From: Ignavibacteriales bacterium UBA6490
GTDB taxonomy: Bacteria; Bacteroidota; Ignavibacteria; Ignavibacteriales; Ignavibacteriaceae
Length of the DNA stretch: 46,372 nucleotides
Assembly (NCBI GenBank): GCA_002435365.1
Contig: DJMM01000008.1
Coordinates: 1 to 46,372 of the forward strand
Direction: 5' to 3'
Below the pieces are notes generated by a model that did no database searches, was not told the DNA's origin, and saw nothing but the letters and a program-made list of their open reading frames with translations. The position numbers were made by a program, and so were the translations under genes. Position 1 is the first letter of the stretch, and every line of letters begins with the position of its first letter. Shown here piece by piece: positions 1 through 7,847 of the stretch.

Positions 1-878
1 GCAAAGTTCTGGAACCCGGAAGGAAGCTGTCCGGGAGGTGTAACCGGGAGCGGTGCGCTGAAAGTGCCGCCGATATTATTCAGGTAATTCAGCCTGTTCG
101 TTCCGCTTTCCCTGTAGAGTATATGTACATAATTACTGTTGTCTATTGTGATCCTCGGGTAAGATACGCTGGTTGAAACTCCGGTCGGATATTCCTGCAT
201 AGTTCCGCTTTTATTTGAAAAATATTTCAGCAGGAAGGGACTTAAATTACCGGTTTTAATAACAATATGAACTTTTCCCTGGGAGTCGACATCCAATGCA
301 GCTTCAAAATCGCCGCTGGCTTCAGCATTGGCAAGATATAATTCACTTGATAGTGTGGATGTCCGCAGATCATAGCTCCTGTAGTAGGCATAATCATTAT
401 TTATTGTGTATGTGAGATATACAAAATGCATAACACTGTCAGGACCAATTTTGGAAAATGGCAATGCTTTATTTATTCCGCCCGTTGTTATATCGATCGG
501 TGGTATAAACGAACCTGAAACATTATTTGTATATTTTATCTGGAAGAGGTCGGATGCGTCCCTGCCTTCATATCCGATATGCACCTTGCCGTTGCCGTCA
601 ATCGAAAGTGTTGAATAATTATCATCAACAGCATTATTTGTAATGTTGGTTCGGGTGAATGTTCCGTTATCTTCTTCCCTGAGATAATATATTTCGCGTG
701 AATTGCCGTTTGTACCATCCTGACCAGTATACGACAGGTGGGTTTTTCCCAGCAGGTCGTAAGCTGCAAACTGCCTGTTGTTGAACAGATTGTCGTATGC
801 AATAGTATCCTGCGGGAAATTGATCTGCTGTGCATTTACAAGGATTGGAATAATCAATAAAACCGGTAAAAATCTCAT
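1..878 (-). CDS. Secreted repeat protein, BNR/beta-propeller-like, partial (C-terminus off the window)
   Basis: The reading frame is open from the ATG at 878 to the left edge, giving 292 codons with no stop. The start is preceded by a GGAAAG ribosome-binding site. The N-terminus is a short signal peptide (MRFLPVLLIIPILVNAQ). The body contains repeated units of the type D-x-x-G-K-V-H-I followed by an aromatic-rich strand; KVHIGYEG, KVHIVIKTG and YVHILYRES are seen at intervals of about 70 residues. This spacing and pattern resemble sialidase/BNR-type beta-propeller blades in secreted Bacteroidota and Ignavibacteria proteins. I infer an exported, probably surface-located protein. No catalytic residues are visible, and the missing C-terminus would show whether a T9SS sorting domain is present. 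The substrate or ligand is unknown. Confidence 0.8.
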   Translation of the reverse strand, partial: MRFLPVLLIIPILVNAQQINFPQDTIAYDNLFNNRQFAAYDLLGKTHLSYTGQDGTNGNSREIYYLREEDNGTFTRTNITNNAVDDNYSTLSIDGNGKVHIGYEGRDASDLFQIKYTNNVSGSFIPPIDITTGGINKALPFSKIGPDSVMHFVYLTYTINNDYAYYRSYDLRTSTLSSELYLANAEASGDFEAALDVDSQGKVHIVIKTGNLSPFLLKYFSNKSGTMQEYPTGVSTSVSYPRITIDNSNYVHILYRESGTNRLNYLNNIGGTFSAPLPVTPPGQLPSGFQNF

Positions 879-1123
879 TTCTTCTTTCCTCTTAAATAGT
901 TTCTGATTTCACGTTTAAATTAAGAATTTTTTTTTAATGTTCCAGAAAAAAGTTTTGCAGCTGTTTGTCCATTGTACTGCAGGATCAATCCGGCCGGGGT
1001 AGGGTAACCGGATATGATTACATTTCCTGGTTCCCGGTAATGAAAAACGGATCCTTCGGCAGTTGAATTATACAACCCGGGAAGGCTAAAATTTAAAGCT
1101 TCCATAATGATTTGATCGGGCAC

Positions 1124-1178
1124 CTGATCTCATTCTGATCTGATTCTAACCCCATTCTAACCCGATTCTGATCTCATT
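1124..1178. repeat. Five tandem 11-bp repeats
   Basis: Five consecutive 11-bp units are CTGATCTCATT, CTGATCTGATT, CTAACCCCATT, CTAACCCGATT and CTGATCTCATT. They share the frame CT-A-C-ATT or CT-A-C-GATT. The first and fifth are identical, and the middle two form a variant pair. A GGTTAGAATGAGA segment at 1187-1199 is nearly the reverse complement of a hybrid unit. The 11-bp period is close to one DNA helical turn, so the units would present the same helix face. The array ends 50 bp before the -7 element at 1228. Confidence 0.8.
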
Positions 1179-1227
1179 TTGATAAGGTTAGAATGAGATT
1201 AAACTGAGGCGAAACCGGAACCAGTTG

Positions 1228-1235
1228 TACCTTTG
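1228..1235 (+). promoter_or_regulatory. TAnnTTTG -7 promoter element (TACCTTTG)
   Basis: TACCTTTG fits the Bacteroidota primary-sigma -7 consensus TAnnTTTG exactly. No good -33 TTTG is visible. A start site about 7 bases downstream would give a leader of roughly 65 nt before the ATG at 1306. The element overlaps the TTG at 1225, which argues against using that TTG as the translation start of the TPR gene. Confidence 0.6.
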
Positions 1236-1305
1236 TAACAGAATGAGACTCATATTCCATTTAATCCCCTTGAATGGTCAATTATTTTTAATAAGTTTAA
1301 GTAAT

Positions 1306-3138
1306 ATGCTTAAAAAACTTATATTCTTAACGGTTGTGCTGGCATCAATTTTACCGGCACAGAACGACGTAAACAACCGCTTTATGCTTGCTGCCAGCTA
1401 TGAGCAGGCCGGTGAATTTGAAAAAGCAAAAAACATTCTTGAAGATTTGTTTGCGAAACAGCCTGACAATTTTCAGTTCTTCGATGCTTTGAACAGGATT
1501 TATATCCAGCTCAAAAATTATGATTCTTCTGAAAAAATAATAAAACAACGGATCTCCATAACTCCACAGGATATGAACCTGTATGGTCTTCTCGGCAAGA
1601 CATATCATATTAAAGGTGATGAACAACTGGCTTTTGATACATGGGATGATGCTATTGTAAAGAGTAATTATAATTTAATAGTCTACAGGTTAATTGTTAA
1701 TTATGCAATGGAACGGCGGGCTTTCGGCAAAGCTATCGAGCTTCTGAATGATGCAAAACAAAGATCGCCGGACTCAAAAATCTACTCTTATGATCTGGCA
1801 AATCTCTATGCGCTTACCATGAATTATACCAGGGCCGCCGAAGAGTTTGTCTCAGTGCTTAAATCCGCTCCGAATGAAATTCATAATGTGCGGGGCAGGA
1901 TGAACACATATTTAAACAAGCCTGAGGCTCTTAAACAGACCATCGGTGTATTTGAAGGTGCGAAAAATACAAATATTGAGACCAAATCAGTGCTGGCCTG
2001 GCTCTTTACAGAGGACAAAAATTTCACCTCTGCTTACGAACTTTATAAAGAACTGGATAAGGAAAGAGGAAGCGGCGGAGGGGAGATATTCGGATTCGCA
2101 CAGCTTCTTTTTAATGCAGGCGAATTTGAAATTGCATCCGGAGTTTTCCTTGATATACTGAACGGTTACTCTTCATCCCCGCTTGTAAATTCGGCTAAAA
2201 TGGGCTATGCCAGGTCAGTGGAAGAGGTGCTCAACCGAAAAAGTTTCAGTTCTTCGGGCAGATGGAAGCCGGTAAGTCCCCGTACAGAAATAAATATTCC
2301 TGAAGCAGACAGGCTGATAGAAATTTATATTGAGCTTTCAAAAAAAACTGCTTCGCCGGATATTACAAATGAAGCACTTTTCAGGGCGGGGAATATATAT
2401 CTCAATTATAAAAACAGGCCCGGTGAAGCGGAAAAAATATACACAAAGATTCTTGAATACCCCATGTCGTTATTTGCTGCTCCTGCAGCTGTTGAACTGG
2501 GAAAACTTTACATAGGGGACGGCAGACTGGAACAGGCAATGCAGATTCTCGGCAGAACCTCGGGATTGCCCCGGGCTACAGAGGAGCAGAGAAACAAGGC
2601 TAAGTTTCTGATGTCCCAAATCCTTTTTTATAATAAAGAGTTTGACGAAGCCGGCAAGCTTCTTTCACAGATACTCAGAAACCTCAGGGATAACAGCGCA
2701 AATGATGCCCTGGAACTTTCTCTCATTCTGAACATCAAAATGAATGATTCCCTTAGTCTGGTAGCCTTCTCTGAAGCTGAATATTTACTTGCTCAGGGGA
2801 AGTTTTCGGAGGCGGGGAGCAGATACGGCTCAATTTCCGCGGAAAAAGGGGGATTTGTTATCGGCAGCCTTGCTGCATTAAGGAGTGCAGAAACCGAATT
2901 GGCGTTAAATAATACCGATAACGCAATGAAGATATTGACGGAAATTTCGGGTGAAGAAAGCGGGAACATTTATTCTGATAAAGCATTATATTTGCTGGGC
3001 AATATTTATGAATATAGCCTGCGGGATAGTGCCGGGGCCGTGGAAATTTACGAGAAACTTCTTGCAAGATTTCCGGCGTCGATGTATCTTGATGATGCAA
3101 GAGAGCATATTATTGATTTAAGGAACAAATTAAGCTGA
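1306..3138 (+). CDS. Exported tetratricopeptide-repeat protein
   Basis: The 610-residue protein has a signal peptide (MLKKLIFLTVVLASILPAQ) followed by consecutive TPR helical pairs, for example the stretch with YEQAGEFEKAKNILEDLF near residues 30-45 and another with YEKLLARFPASMYLDDA near the C-terminus. The frame stays open upstream to a TTG at 1225. I chose the ATG at 1306 because it starts the signal peptide and because the promoter element at 1228 lies inside the longer version. TPR arrays mediate protein-protein contacts, and the C-terminal repeats resemble YbgF/BamD-type periplasmic TPRs. The stop is 3 bp from the clpX start, so the two genes are probably one transcript. The specific function is unknown. 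Confidence 0.85.
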   Translation: MLKKLIFLTVVLASILPAQNDVNNRFMLAASYEQAGEFEKAKNILEDLFAKQPDNFQFFDALNRIYIQLKNYDSSEKIIKQRISITPQDMNLYGLLGKTYHIKGDEQLAFDTWDDAIVKSNYNLIVYRLIVNYAMERRAFGKAIELLNDAKQRSPDSKIYSYDLANLYALTMNYTRAAEEFVSVLKSAPNEIHNVRGRMNTYLNKPEALKQTIGVFEGAKNTNIETKSVLAWLFTEDKNFTSAYELYKELDKERGSGGGEIFGFAQLLFNAGEFEIASGVFLDILNGYSSSPLVNSAKMGYARSVEEVLNRKSFSSSGRWKPVSPRTEINIPEADRLIEIYIELSKKTASPDITNEALFRAGNIYLNYKNRPGEAEKIYTKILEYPMSLFAAPAAVELGKLYIGDGRLEQAMQILGRTSGLPRATEEQRNKAKFLMSQILFYNKEFDEAGKLLSQILRNLRDNSANDALELSLILNIKMNDSLSLVAFSEAEYLLAQGKFSEAGSRYGSISAEKGGFVIGSLAALRSAETELALNNTDNAMKILTEISGEESGNIYSDKALYLLGNIYEYSLRDSAGAVEIYEKLLARFPASMYLDDAREHIIDLRNKLS

Positions 3139-3141
3139 GAA

Positions 3142-4395
3142 ATGGCAAAGAAACAAAATCAAAAAATTGTTAAATGTTCGTTCTGCGGCAGGGACGGAAG
3201 CGAAGTAGGCAGCATGATAGCTGGTCCGGATGTCTATATCTGCGATATATGTATCGGCAGCAGCGTGGATATTCTGAAAAACAATCTTGCTGCATATAAT
3301 ACCTCTAAATCCCAGAATTTTTCGCTGCAGACGCCGGAAGTTATCAAAAAGACCCTGGATGAATATGTAATCGGGCAGGAACGTGCAAAAAAAGTGTTAT
3401 CTGTTGCTGTTTACAATCATTATAAAAGGATCCATTCGAAAACTTCTTTCTTTGAGCTTGATGATGTTGAAATTGAAAAAAGCAATATTCTGTTAATTGG
3501 TCCCACCGGGGTAGGTAAAACACTTCTTGCCCAGACACTGGCAAAAATTCTGGAGGTTCCTTTCGCTATTGCCGATGCAACTACCCTTACTGAGGCAGGT
3601 TATGTTGGCGATGATGTGGAAACGGTTCTGGTACATCTTCTCCAGGCATCGGATTATAATCTGGAACGTGCTCAAAAGGGAATTGTATATATTGATGAGA
3701 TAGATAAGATTGCCAGGAAAAGTGAAAGCACTTCAATTACAAGGGATGTTTCGGGAGAGGGTGTTCAGCAGGCATTGCTTAAAATTCTTGAAGGCACTGT
3801 TGCGGGTGTTCCTCCAAAGGGGGGAAGAAAGCATCCCGAGCAGTCCTTAATAAACATCAACACAAAGAACATACTGTTCATTGTGGGAGGTGCATTCGAA
3901 GGCATTGATAAAATAATTGCAGCCAGGATAAACAAGAACCAGGTGGGCTTCTCATCCGATCCGCTTAAAGGAAAAAATGAGTCGGATGATATATTAAAAT
4001 ATATTCAGCCTGAAGATCTTTTAAGGTACGGTCTTATTCCGGAACTGATCGGCAGAATTCCTGTTGTTGCCCCGCTCCATCAGTTGTCGGAAGAAGCTTT
4101 GAAGAATATTCTTACTGTTCCGAAGAATGCTATTCTGAAGCAGTACAAAAAACTATTTATGATGGAGGGGATCGAGCTGGAGTTTGATCCGTTTGCAATT
4201 GATATGATAGTTAAGAAAGCCATGGAAAGAAAAACCGGCGCCCGCGCGTTAAGATCGATCGTTGAAGAATTTATGCTCGATGTAATGTATAATATTCCGG
4301 GTAAGGAAAATATTGAGAAGTGCATTATAACGGGAGATGTTATTGAATCCGGTGCCGAACCAGTATTTCTAGAGGCTGACCGGAAATCTGCTTAA
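3142..4395 (+). CDS. clpX: ATP-dependent Clp protease ATP-binding subunit ClpX
   Basis: ClpX is the AAA+ unfoldase that recognises tagged substrates and feeds them into the ClpP peptidase. The 417-residue length is normal. The N-terminal zinc-binding domain has four cysteines (C12, C15, C34, C37). Walker A is GPTGVGKT at 120-127, and the pore loop is GYVGDD at 153-158, where GYVGED is commoner. Walker B is IVYIDEID near 181-188, and the RKH loop is at 229-231. A VGF at 268-270 sits where the ClpP-docking IGF-type loop is expected. The arginine sensor is in LIGRIPVV (R305), and sensor 2 is the GARALRS segment. No clpP or tig is adjacent. The gene follows the TPR gene by 3 bp and precedes the next gene by 13 bp. 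Confidence 0.97.
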   Translation: MAKKQNQKIVKCSFCGRDGSEVGSMIAGPDVYICDICIGSSVDILKNNLAAYNTSKSQNFSLQTPEVIKKTLDEYVIGQERAKKVLSVAVYNHYKRIHSKTSFFELDDVEIEKSNILLIGPTGVGKTLLAQTLAKILEVPFAIADATTLTEAGYVGDDVETVLVHLLQASDYNLERAQKGIVYIDEIDKIARKSESTSITRDVSGEGVQQALLKILEGTVAGVPPKGGRKHPEQSLININTKNILFIVGGAFEGIDKIIAARINKNQVGFSSDPLKGKNESDDILKYIQPEDLLRYGLIPELIGRIPVVAPLHQLSEEALKNILTVPKNAILKQYKKLFMMEGIELEFDPFAIDMIVKKAMERKTGARALRSIVEEFMLDVMYNIPGKENIEKCIITGDVIESGAEPVFLEADRKSA

Positions 4396-4408
4396 AAAGG
4401 GGAGTTAA

Positions 4409-5665
4409 TTGGTTCTTAAATCTCTGCTCCTGTCCATTATCTTTATCACCATGCTGTTTCCGCAGCCCCGTCTGCTCATACCTATGGACCTATCGCAGAA
4501 TGATCATCTGAAAGCATACGGAATTACATTCCGTGCATTGATGAACGGAGTAAAAGCTGACTGGCTTCTGAATTACAAGGGAGGATCCTTTATGCTTGAA
4601 TACTCCGATAAGATTGCCGCTGAATGCAGGATTGAGGCTGTAACATTCGTACAGGTTTCAGGCACCGAAGCAGTTTCCATTTATTCCGATGTACAGGACG
4701 AAAACAACAACACCGATGTTATCCGTCTTGAAAAAGCTCCTCAGATTGCCGTATTTGTACCTCCCGGGTTTCAGCCTTGGGATGATGCAGTTACACTGGC
4801 ACTTGAATATGCCGGGGTTCCTTACGATAAAATATGGAATGATGAGATTTTAACAGGCCAGCTTGAGAAATATGACTGGCTGCATCTTCACCATGAGGAT
4901 TTTACCGGGCAGTACGGGAAATTTTATGCATCCTTCAGCAATGCTCAATGGTATATTGACCAGCAGATAGAGTATGAAAACAACGCCAGAAAGAATGGTT
5001 TCAGCAAGGTGTCGGAAATGATGAAAGCTGTTTCCCAGGAGATAAAAAGGTTTGTTGGTCAGGGAGGCTTCCTGTTTGCAATGTGCTCCGCAACCGATTC
5101 ATATGACATATCTCTTGCAGCACACAATACTGACATCGCAGCCGGGATGTATGACGGCGATGCAGCAGATGCCGATGCCCAGCAGAAGCTCGACTTCTCA
5201 GCCACATTTGCGTTCGAAAATTTTAAGATTGAGAATAATCCCTATGTTTATGAATACAGCGACATTGATATTCAACCTGCCGAAATAGGTAACTTCGATA
5301 ACGACTATTTTACCCTTTTTGATTTCTCCGCCAAATATGATCCGGTACCTACCATGCTTACACAGGATCATGCAAACGTAATTAAAGGATTCATGGGACA
5401 GACCACGATGTTCCGCAAATCCTTAATTAAAAAATCAGTTATAATTCTTGCCGAGAGGCAGGGAACCGACCAGGTAAAATATATTCATGGCAATTTCGGA
5501 AGGGGAACATTTACATTTTACGGGGGACACGATCCGGAAGATTATCAGCACGCAGTAGGTGATCCGCCGACAGATCTTAAGCTTTATAAAAATTCGCCCG
5601 GCTACAGGTTAATACTTAACAATATACTTTTCCCGGCAGCTACAAAAAAGAAACAGAAAACCTGA
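4409..5665 (+). CDS. Secreted protein with a class-I glutamine-amidotransferase-like fold (often labelled asparagine synthetase B)
   Basis: The 418-residue protein starts at a TTG preceded by a strong Shine-Dalgarno (AAGGGGAG). It has a hydrophobic signal segment (residues 2-20) ending near PQPRLLIPMD. I recognise the pattern LIPMDLSQNDHLKAYG...DWLLNYKGGSF from a Bacteroidota family that is often database-labelled asparagine synthetase B. No Ntn-type N-terminal Cys or ATP-pyrophosphatase loop is visible, so I do not trust that name. The middle (PQIAVFVPPGFQPWDDAV..., then FVGQGGFLFAMCSATDSYD) resembles ThuA/GATase1-like folds, as does the DUF4159 protein at 35844-36506. It probably belongs to the TPR-clpX transcript. 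The function is unknown. Confidence 0.7.
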   Translation: MVLKSLLLSIIFITMLFPQPRLLIPMDLSQNDHLKAYGITFRALMNGVKADWLLNYKGGSFMLEYSDKIAAECRIEAVTFVQVSGTEAVSIYSDVQDENNNTDVIRLEKAPQIAVFVPPGFQPWDDAVTLALEYAGVPYDKIWNDEILTGQLEKYDWLHLHHEDFTGQYGKFYASFSNAQWYIDQQIEYENNARKNGFSKVSEMMKAVSQEIKRFVGQGGFLFAMCSATDSYDISLAAHNTDIAAGMYDGDAADADAQQKLDFSATFAFENFKIENNPYVYEYSDIDIQPAEIGNFDNDYFTLFDFSAKYDPVPTMLTQDHANVIKGFMGQTTMFRKSLIKKSVIILAERQGTDQVKYIHGNFGRGTFTFYGGHDPEDYQHAVGDPPTDLKLYKNSPGYRLILNNILFPAATKKKQKT

Positions 5666-5675
5666 CACTGTTTTT

Positions 5676-6365
5676 TTATCTCTCCAGACCAAAGCTGTTG
5701 AAAAGCTCCCTATACCTGGCGATGATATCCTTTTTAATTTTTTCCAGATCTCTCCAGAAATCCTTCAGATGTATATCCCCTCCGAATTTAAAGTAATAAT
5801 CAGCCAGCTGGTTAATGTAGTTTGTTGTTAAATCCGAAATCATCTTAAAGGAGTTATCTGTATTTGAATTGAGCATATCCAGTTTTTCTGCTTCATCAGG
5901 TCTGATAACTTCTTCTTCATCCAGAACGGAATATTCATCAAACCTGTTTTCGAGTTCTTTATGCAGCACCCAGTTTGATGAAAGCTGGAAAAGATCCTCA
6001 AGGATACTATGTGCAAGCTGCTCTCTTTCGGAACGGTATTCATCTGCACTGCTGCTGCTCAGAGCTTTTGAAACAATCTCCAGGTTGTTCAGAATTGAAG
6101 AGAGGCTGGTGTGCTGTTCCTTCTCGTCGGCAATTTTTCTGAACTTTAATACTATTGCATCATCAAATGCGATTGCAGCATCGTTTTTTATGTTGTGGGA
6201 TTTTAGAGTAGAAAGAATTTCGGATTTCCATTCGGGAGCCCTTCTTTCCAGGAATTCCTCGGTAAGGTAAAAAGTTTTACCGGCAGAGGGGGAATCTACC
6301 ATGCTTACGATATAAAACTTGAGTTTTACAAGTGTTAAAAAAAGATTAAAATTTTCTCCGTTCAT
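5676..6365 (-). CDS. Conserved hypothetical protein, 229 residues
   Basis: I do not recognise this family. The protein is soluble, acidic and predicted mostly helical, with no signal peptide, cysteine motif or membrane segment. It is Glu/Asp/Lys-rich from about residue 80 to the end, including a DEEEVIRPDEAEK segment near 150. The ATG at 6365 is preceded by GAGGGAAAG, a good ribosome-binding site. The stop lies 10 bp from the convergent stop of the preceding + strand gene. It follows the C1 peptidase gene in the same direction, with an inverted repeat (6383-6430) between them, so expression of the two may be linked. Confidence 0.65.
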   Translation of the reverse strand: MNGENFNLFLTLVKLKFYIVSMVDSPSAGKTFYLTEEFLERRAPEWKSEILSTLKSHNIKNDAAIAFDDAIVLKFRKIADEKEQHTSLSSILNNLEIVSKALSSSSADEYRSEREQLAHSILEDLFQLSSNWVLHKELENRFDEYSVLDEEEVIRPDEAEKLDMLNSNTDNSFKMISDLTTNYINQLADYYFKFGGDIHLKDFWRDLEKIKKDIIARYRELFNSFGLER

Positions 6366-6382
6366 CTTTCCCTCAGAAGTTC

Positions 6383-6430
6383 TGCGGCAGCGTTTTCGCT
6401 ATGAATACAATATATCAGTCCGCTGCCGCA
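6383..6430. repeat. 10-bp perfect inverted repeat between two minus-strand genes
   Basis: TGCGGCAGCG (6383-6392) and CGCTGCCGCA (6421-6430) are perfect reverse complements separated by a 28-nt AT-rich spacer. The element lies just after the C1 peptidase stop and 18 nt before the start of the next minus-strand gene. There is no T-run after the stem in the direction of transcription, so it is not a classical intrinsic terminator. It could be an mRNA stem between two cistrons or a protein-binding site. Confidence 0.6.
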
Positions 6431-6437
6431 TCGCAAA

Positions 6438-7670
6438 TTAATTTACAGTAAACTTTTTGAGCAGATCGGCAGCAGCGTCCTTATGCATCATGCAGTCTAC
6501 CATTTTCAGCTTGACGTAATCTTCGTGATAGAAGAAATAACCTTTATCGCCTGTATTCTGTGCCCCGGAACCGGAATCCTTTATAAGAAACCATGTTGTA
6601 CCGTTCTTATTAAGATAGCCGACAAGGTGCAGACCATGGTCGTCGGTTGTGGTTCCGTTAAGGAAACGGAACTGCCTGGCATTTTCATCAATATATTCGG
6701 ATGGGATATCAAAAGTGGGTACTACCGCTGCTTTATAGTGGGATTCAAGTCCGGCTTCAGAAACATCGCCGCCGAGGCAGACTGAATAACCTTTGCTTAT
6801 CGCTCCTTTCACTGCCTCCATATAAGTATCCAGGGGTATATTTACATAGCCGCTGTCCAGCCACCAGTTATCTGGCACATTATAGTAGATCTTTTTGTAG
6901 TAGGGTTCCTGCATAAGCGAAATTAAGTCGACGTAATCATCGGGATTTATTTTAACAACTGATTTAAAGAATTCCAGCGGGGTATATTCTTTCCCATTCC
7001 AGTTAAATCTTTCCGGGGGTGTTCCGATGTAATGATTCAGGATTGATTTAATGGTATTAACAACTTCCGTTTCGTTCCATGAATTTGAAGTTTTTACTGA
7101 TTTCAGATAATTATCCATTTCGCTGAACATATCACTGTGGTCGTGAACTTTCTGTCCCGGGAGCAAACCGCTGTAAATTTCATCGGGAACGATACCGTAC
7201 ATTTTCCAGAGTCTTTTAAGGGCGTTAGCCTCGGATCCTTCGCCGAATTCGGAATTTCCTCTCTCTTTTACATACCTTTTTGCTTTTTCGACATATTCCC
7301 AGTAGGCATTGTAAATAGGGGATAATCTTATCTTCATATTATGGATCCGGTATATTTCGGATTCAAAAAAAGATGTGGTTGACCATGACCAGCAGGTTCC
7401 GGTTACTCCCTGGTTCCTGGGGGTGTTATGCCAGACCTGTGTAAATTCAGAGGCGGAACGAGGGATATCCATACCTTCGAAATCTACCTTAAAAACCGGC
7501 TTCTTTTTCTCCTCTTTCTTATGAAAGTTGTCCGCATCCTTCTTTATTCTGTCATAATATTCATTCTTGGAATCAGTAAAGATTCCCTTATCTTTTATTT
7601 CCTGTTCCTGTCCAAATGATGTGGAGTAAATGAGACAAACCGCAAAAATTGTAAGAATTAGGTTATTCAT
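6438..7670 (-). CDS. Exported C1-family (bleomycin hydrolase/PepC-like) cysteine peptidase
   Basis: The 410-residue protein has a signal peptide (MNNLILTIFAVCLIYSTSFGQ) and a papain-superfamily C1B domain. The catalytic cysteine is C93 in NQGVTGTCWSWST. The catalytic histidine is expected at H345 in DDHGLHLVGY. The third catalytic position, normally Asn in an NSW motif, reads IKDSGSG, so D365 replaces Asn. Cytosolic PepC/bleomycin hydrolases are about 450 residues and hexameric; this one is exported. The substrate is probably peptides, acting as an aminopeptidase. It leads a two-gene minus-strand unit with the 229-residue protein. The Asn-to-Asp change may be a subfamily trait and does not prove inactivity. 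Confidence 0.88.
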   Translation of the reverse strand: MNNLILTIFAVCLIYSTSFGQEQEIKDKGIFTDSKNEYYDRIKKDADNFHKKEEKKKPVFKVDFEGMDIPRSASEFTQVWHNTPRNQGVTGTCWSWSTTSFFESEIYRIHNMKIRLSPIYNAYWEYVEKAKRYVKERGNSEFGEGSEANALKRLWKMYGIVPDEIYSGLLPGQKVHDHSDMFSEMDNYLKSVKTSNSWNETEVVNTIKSILNHYIGTPPERFNWNGKEYTPLEFFKSVVKINPDDYVDLISLMQEPYYKKIYYNVPDNWWLDSGYVNIPLDTYMEAVKGAISKGYSVCLGGDVSEAGLESHYKAAVVPTFDIPSEYIDENARQFRFLNGTTTDDHGLHLVGYLNKNGTTWFLIKDSGSGAQNTGDKGYFFYHEDYVKLKMVDCMMHKDAAADLLKKFTVN

Positions 7671-7847
7671 TTAAAAAATCCTTTAAATATTCCATCAGAA
7701 ATTAAGAAAGATTCTGATAAATTTCCCATAACCGCTAATTTTTTTCTTATAAAACGTTCAATTAAAAGTTTGTAATTATTATCTTTATTTTAATTATGTT
7801 AATAATTCTATGTATATAAATAAATACAAATTTAGGCCGGGGCGAGG

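Larger units (their letters stand above)
879..1305. other. Divergent intergenic region upstream of the TPR-clpX genes
   Basis: This 427-bp gap separates the secreted protein (-) from the TPR gene (+). It holds the 11-bp tandem repeats at 1124-1178, a partly inverted copy at 1187-1199, and the TAnnTTTG promoter element at 1228-1235. A 67-codon minus-strand ORF with a GTG start (1123-920) is present. It has no recognisable domain and no clear ribosome-binding site, so I do not call it a gene. Confidence 0.6.

Noticed and set aside
920..1123. 67-codon minus-strand ORF with a GTG start
   Set aside because: No ribosome-binding site, no recognisable domain, and it begins at the edge of the 11-bp repeat array.
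1225..1305. Upstream TTG start for the TPR protein
   Set aside because: It overlaps the TACCTTTG promoter element and would bury the signal peptide behind 27 extra residues.
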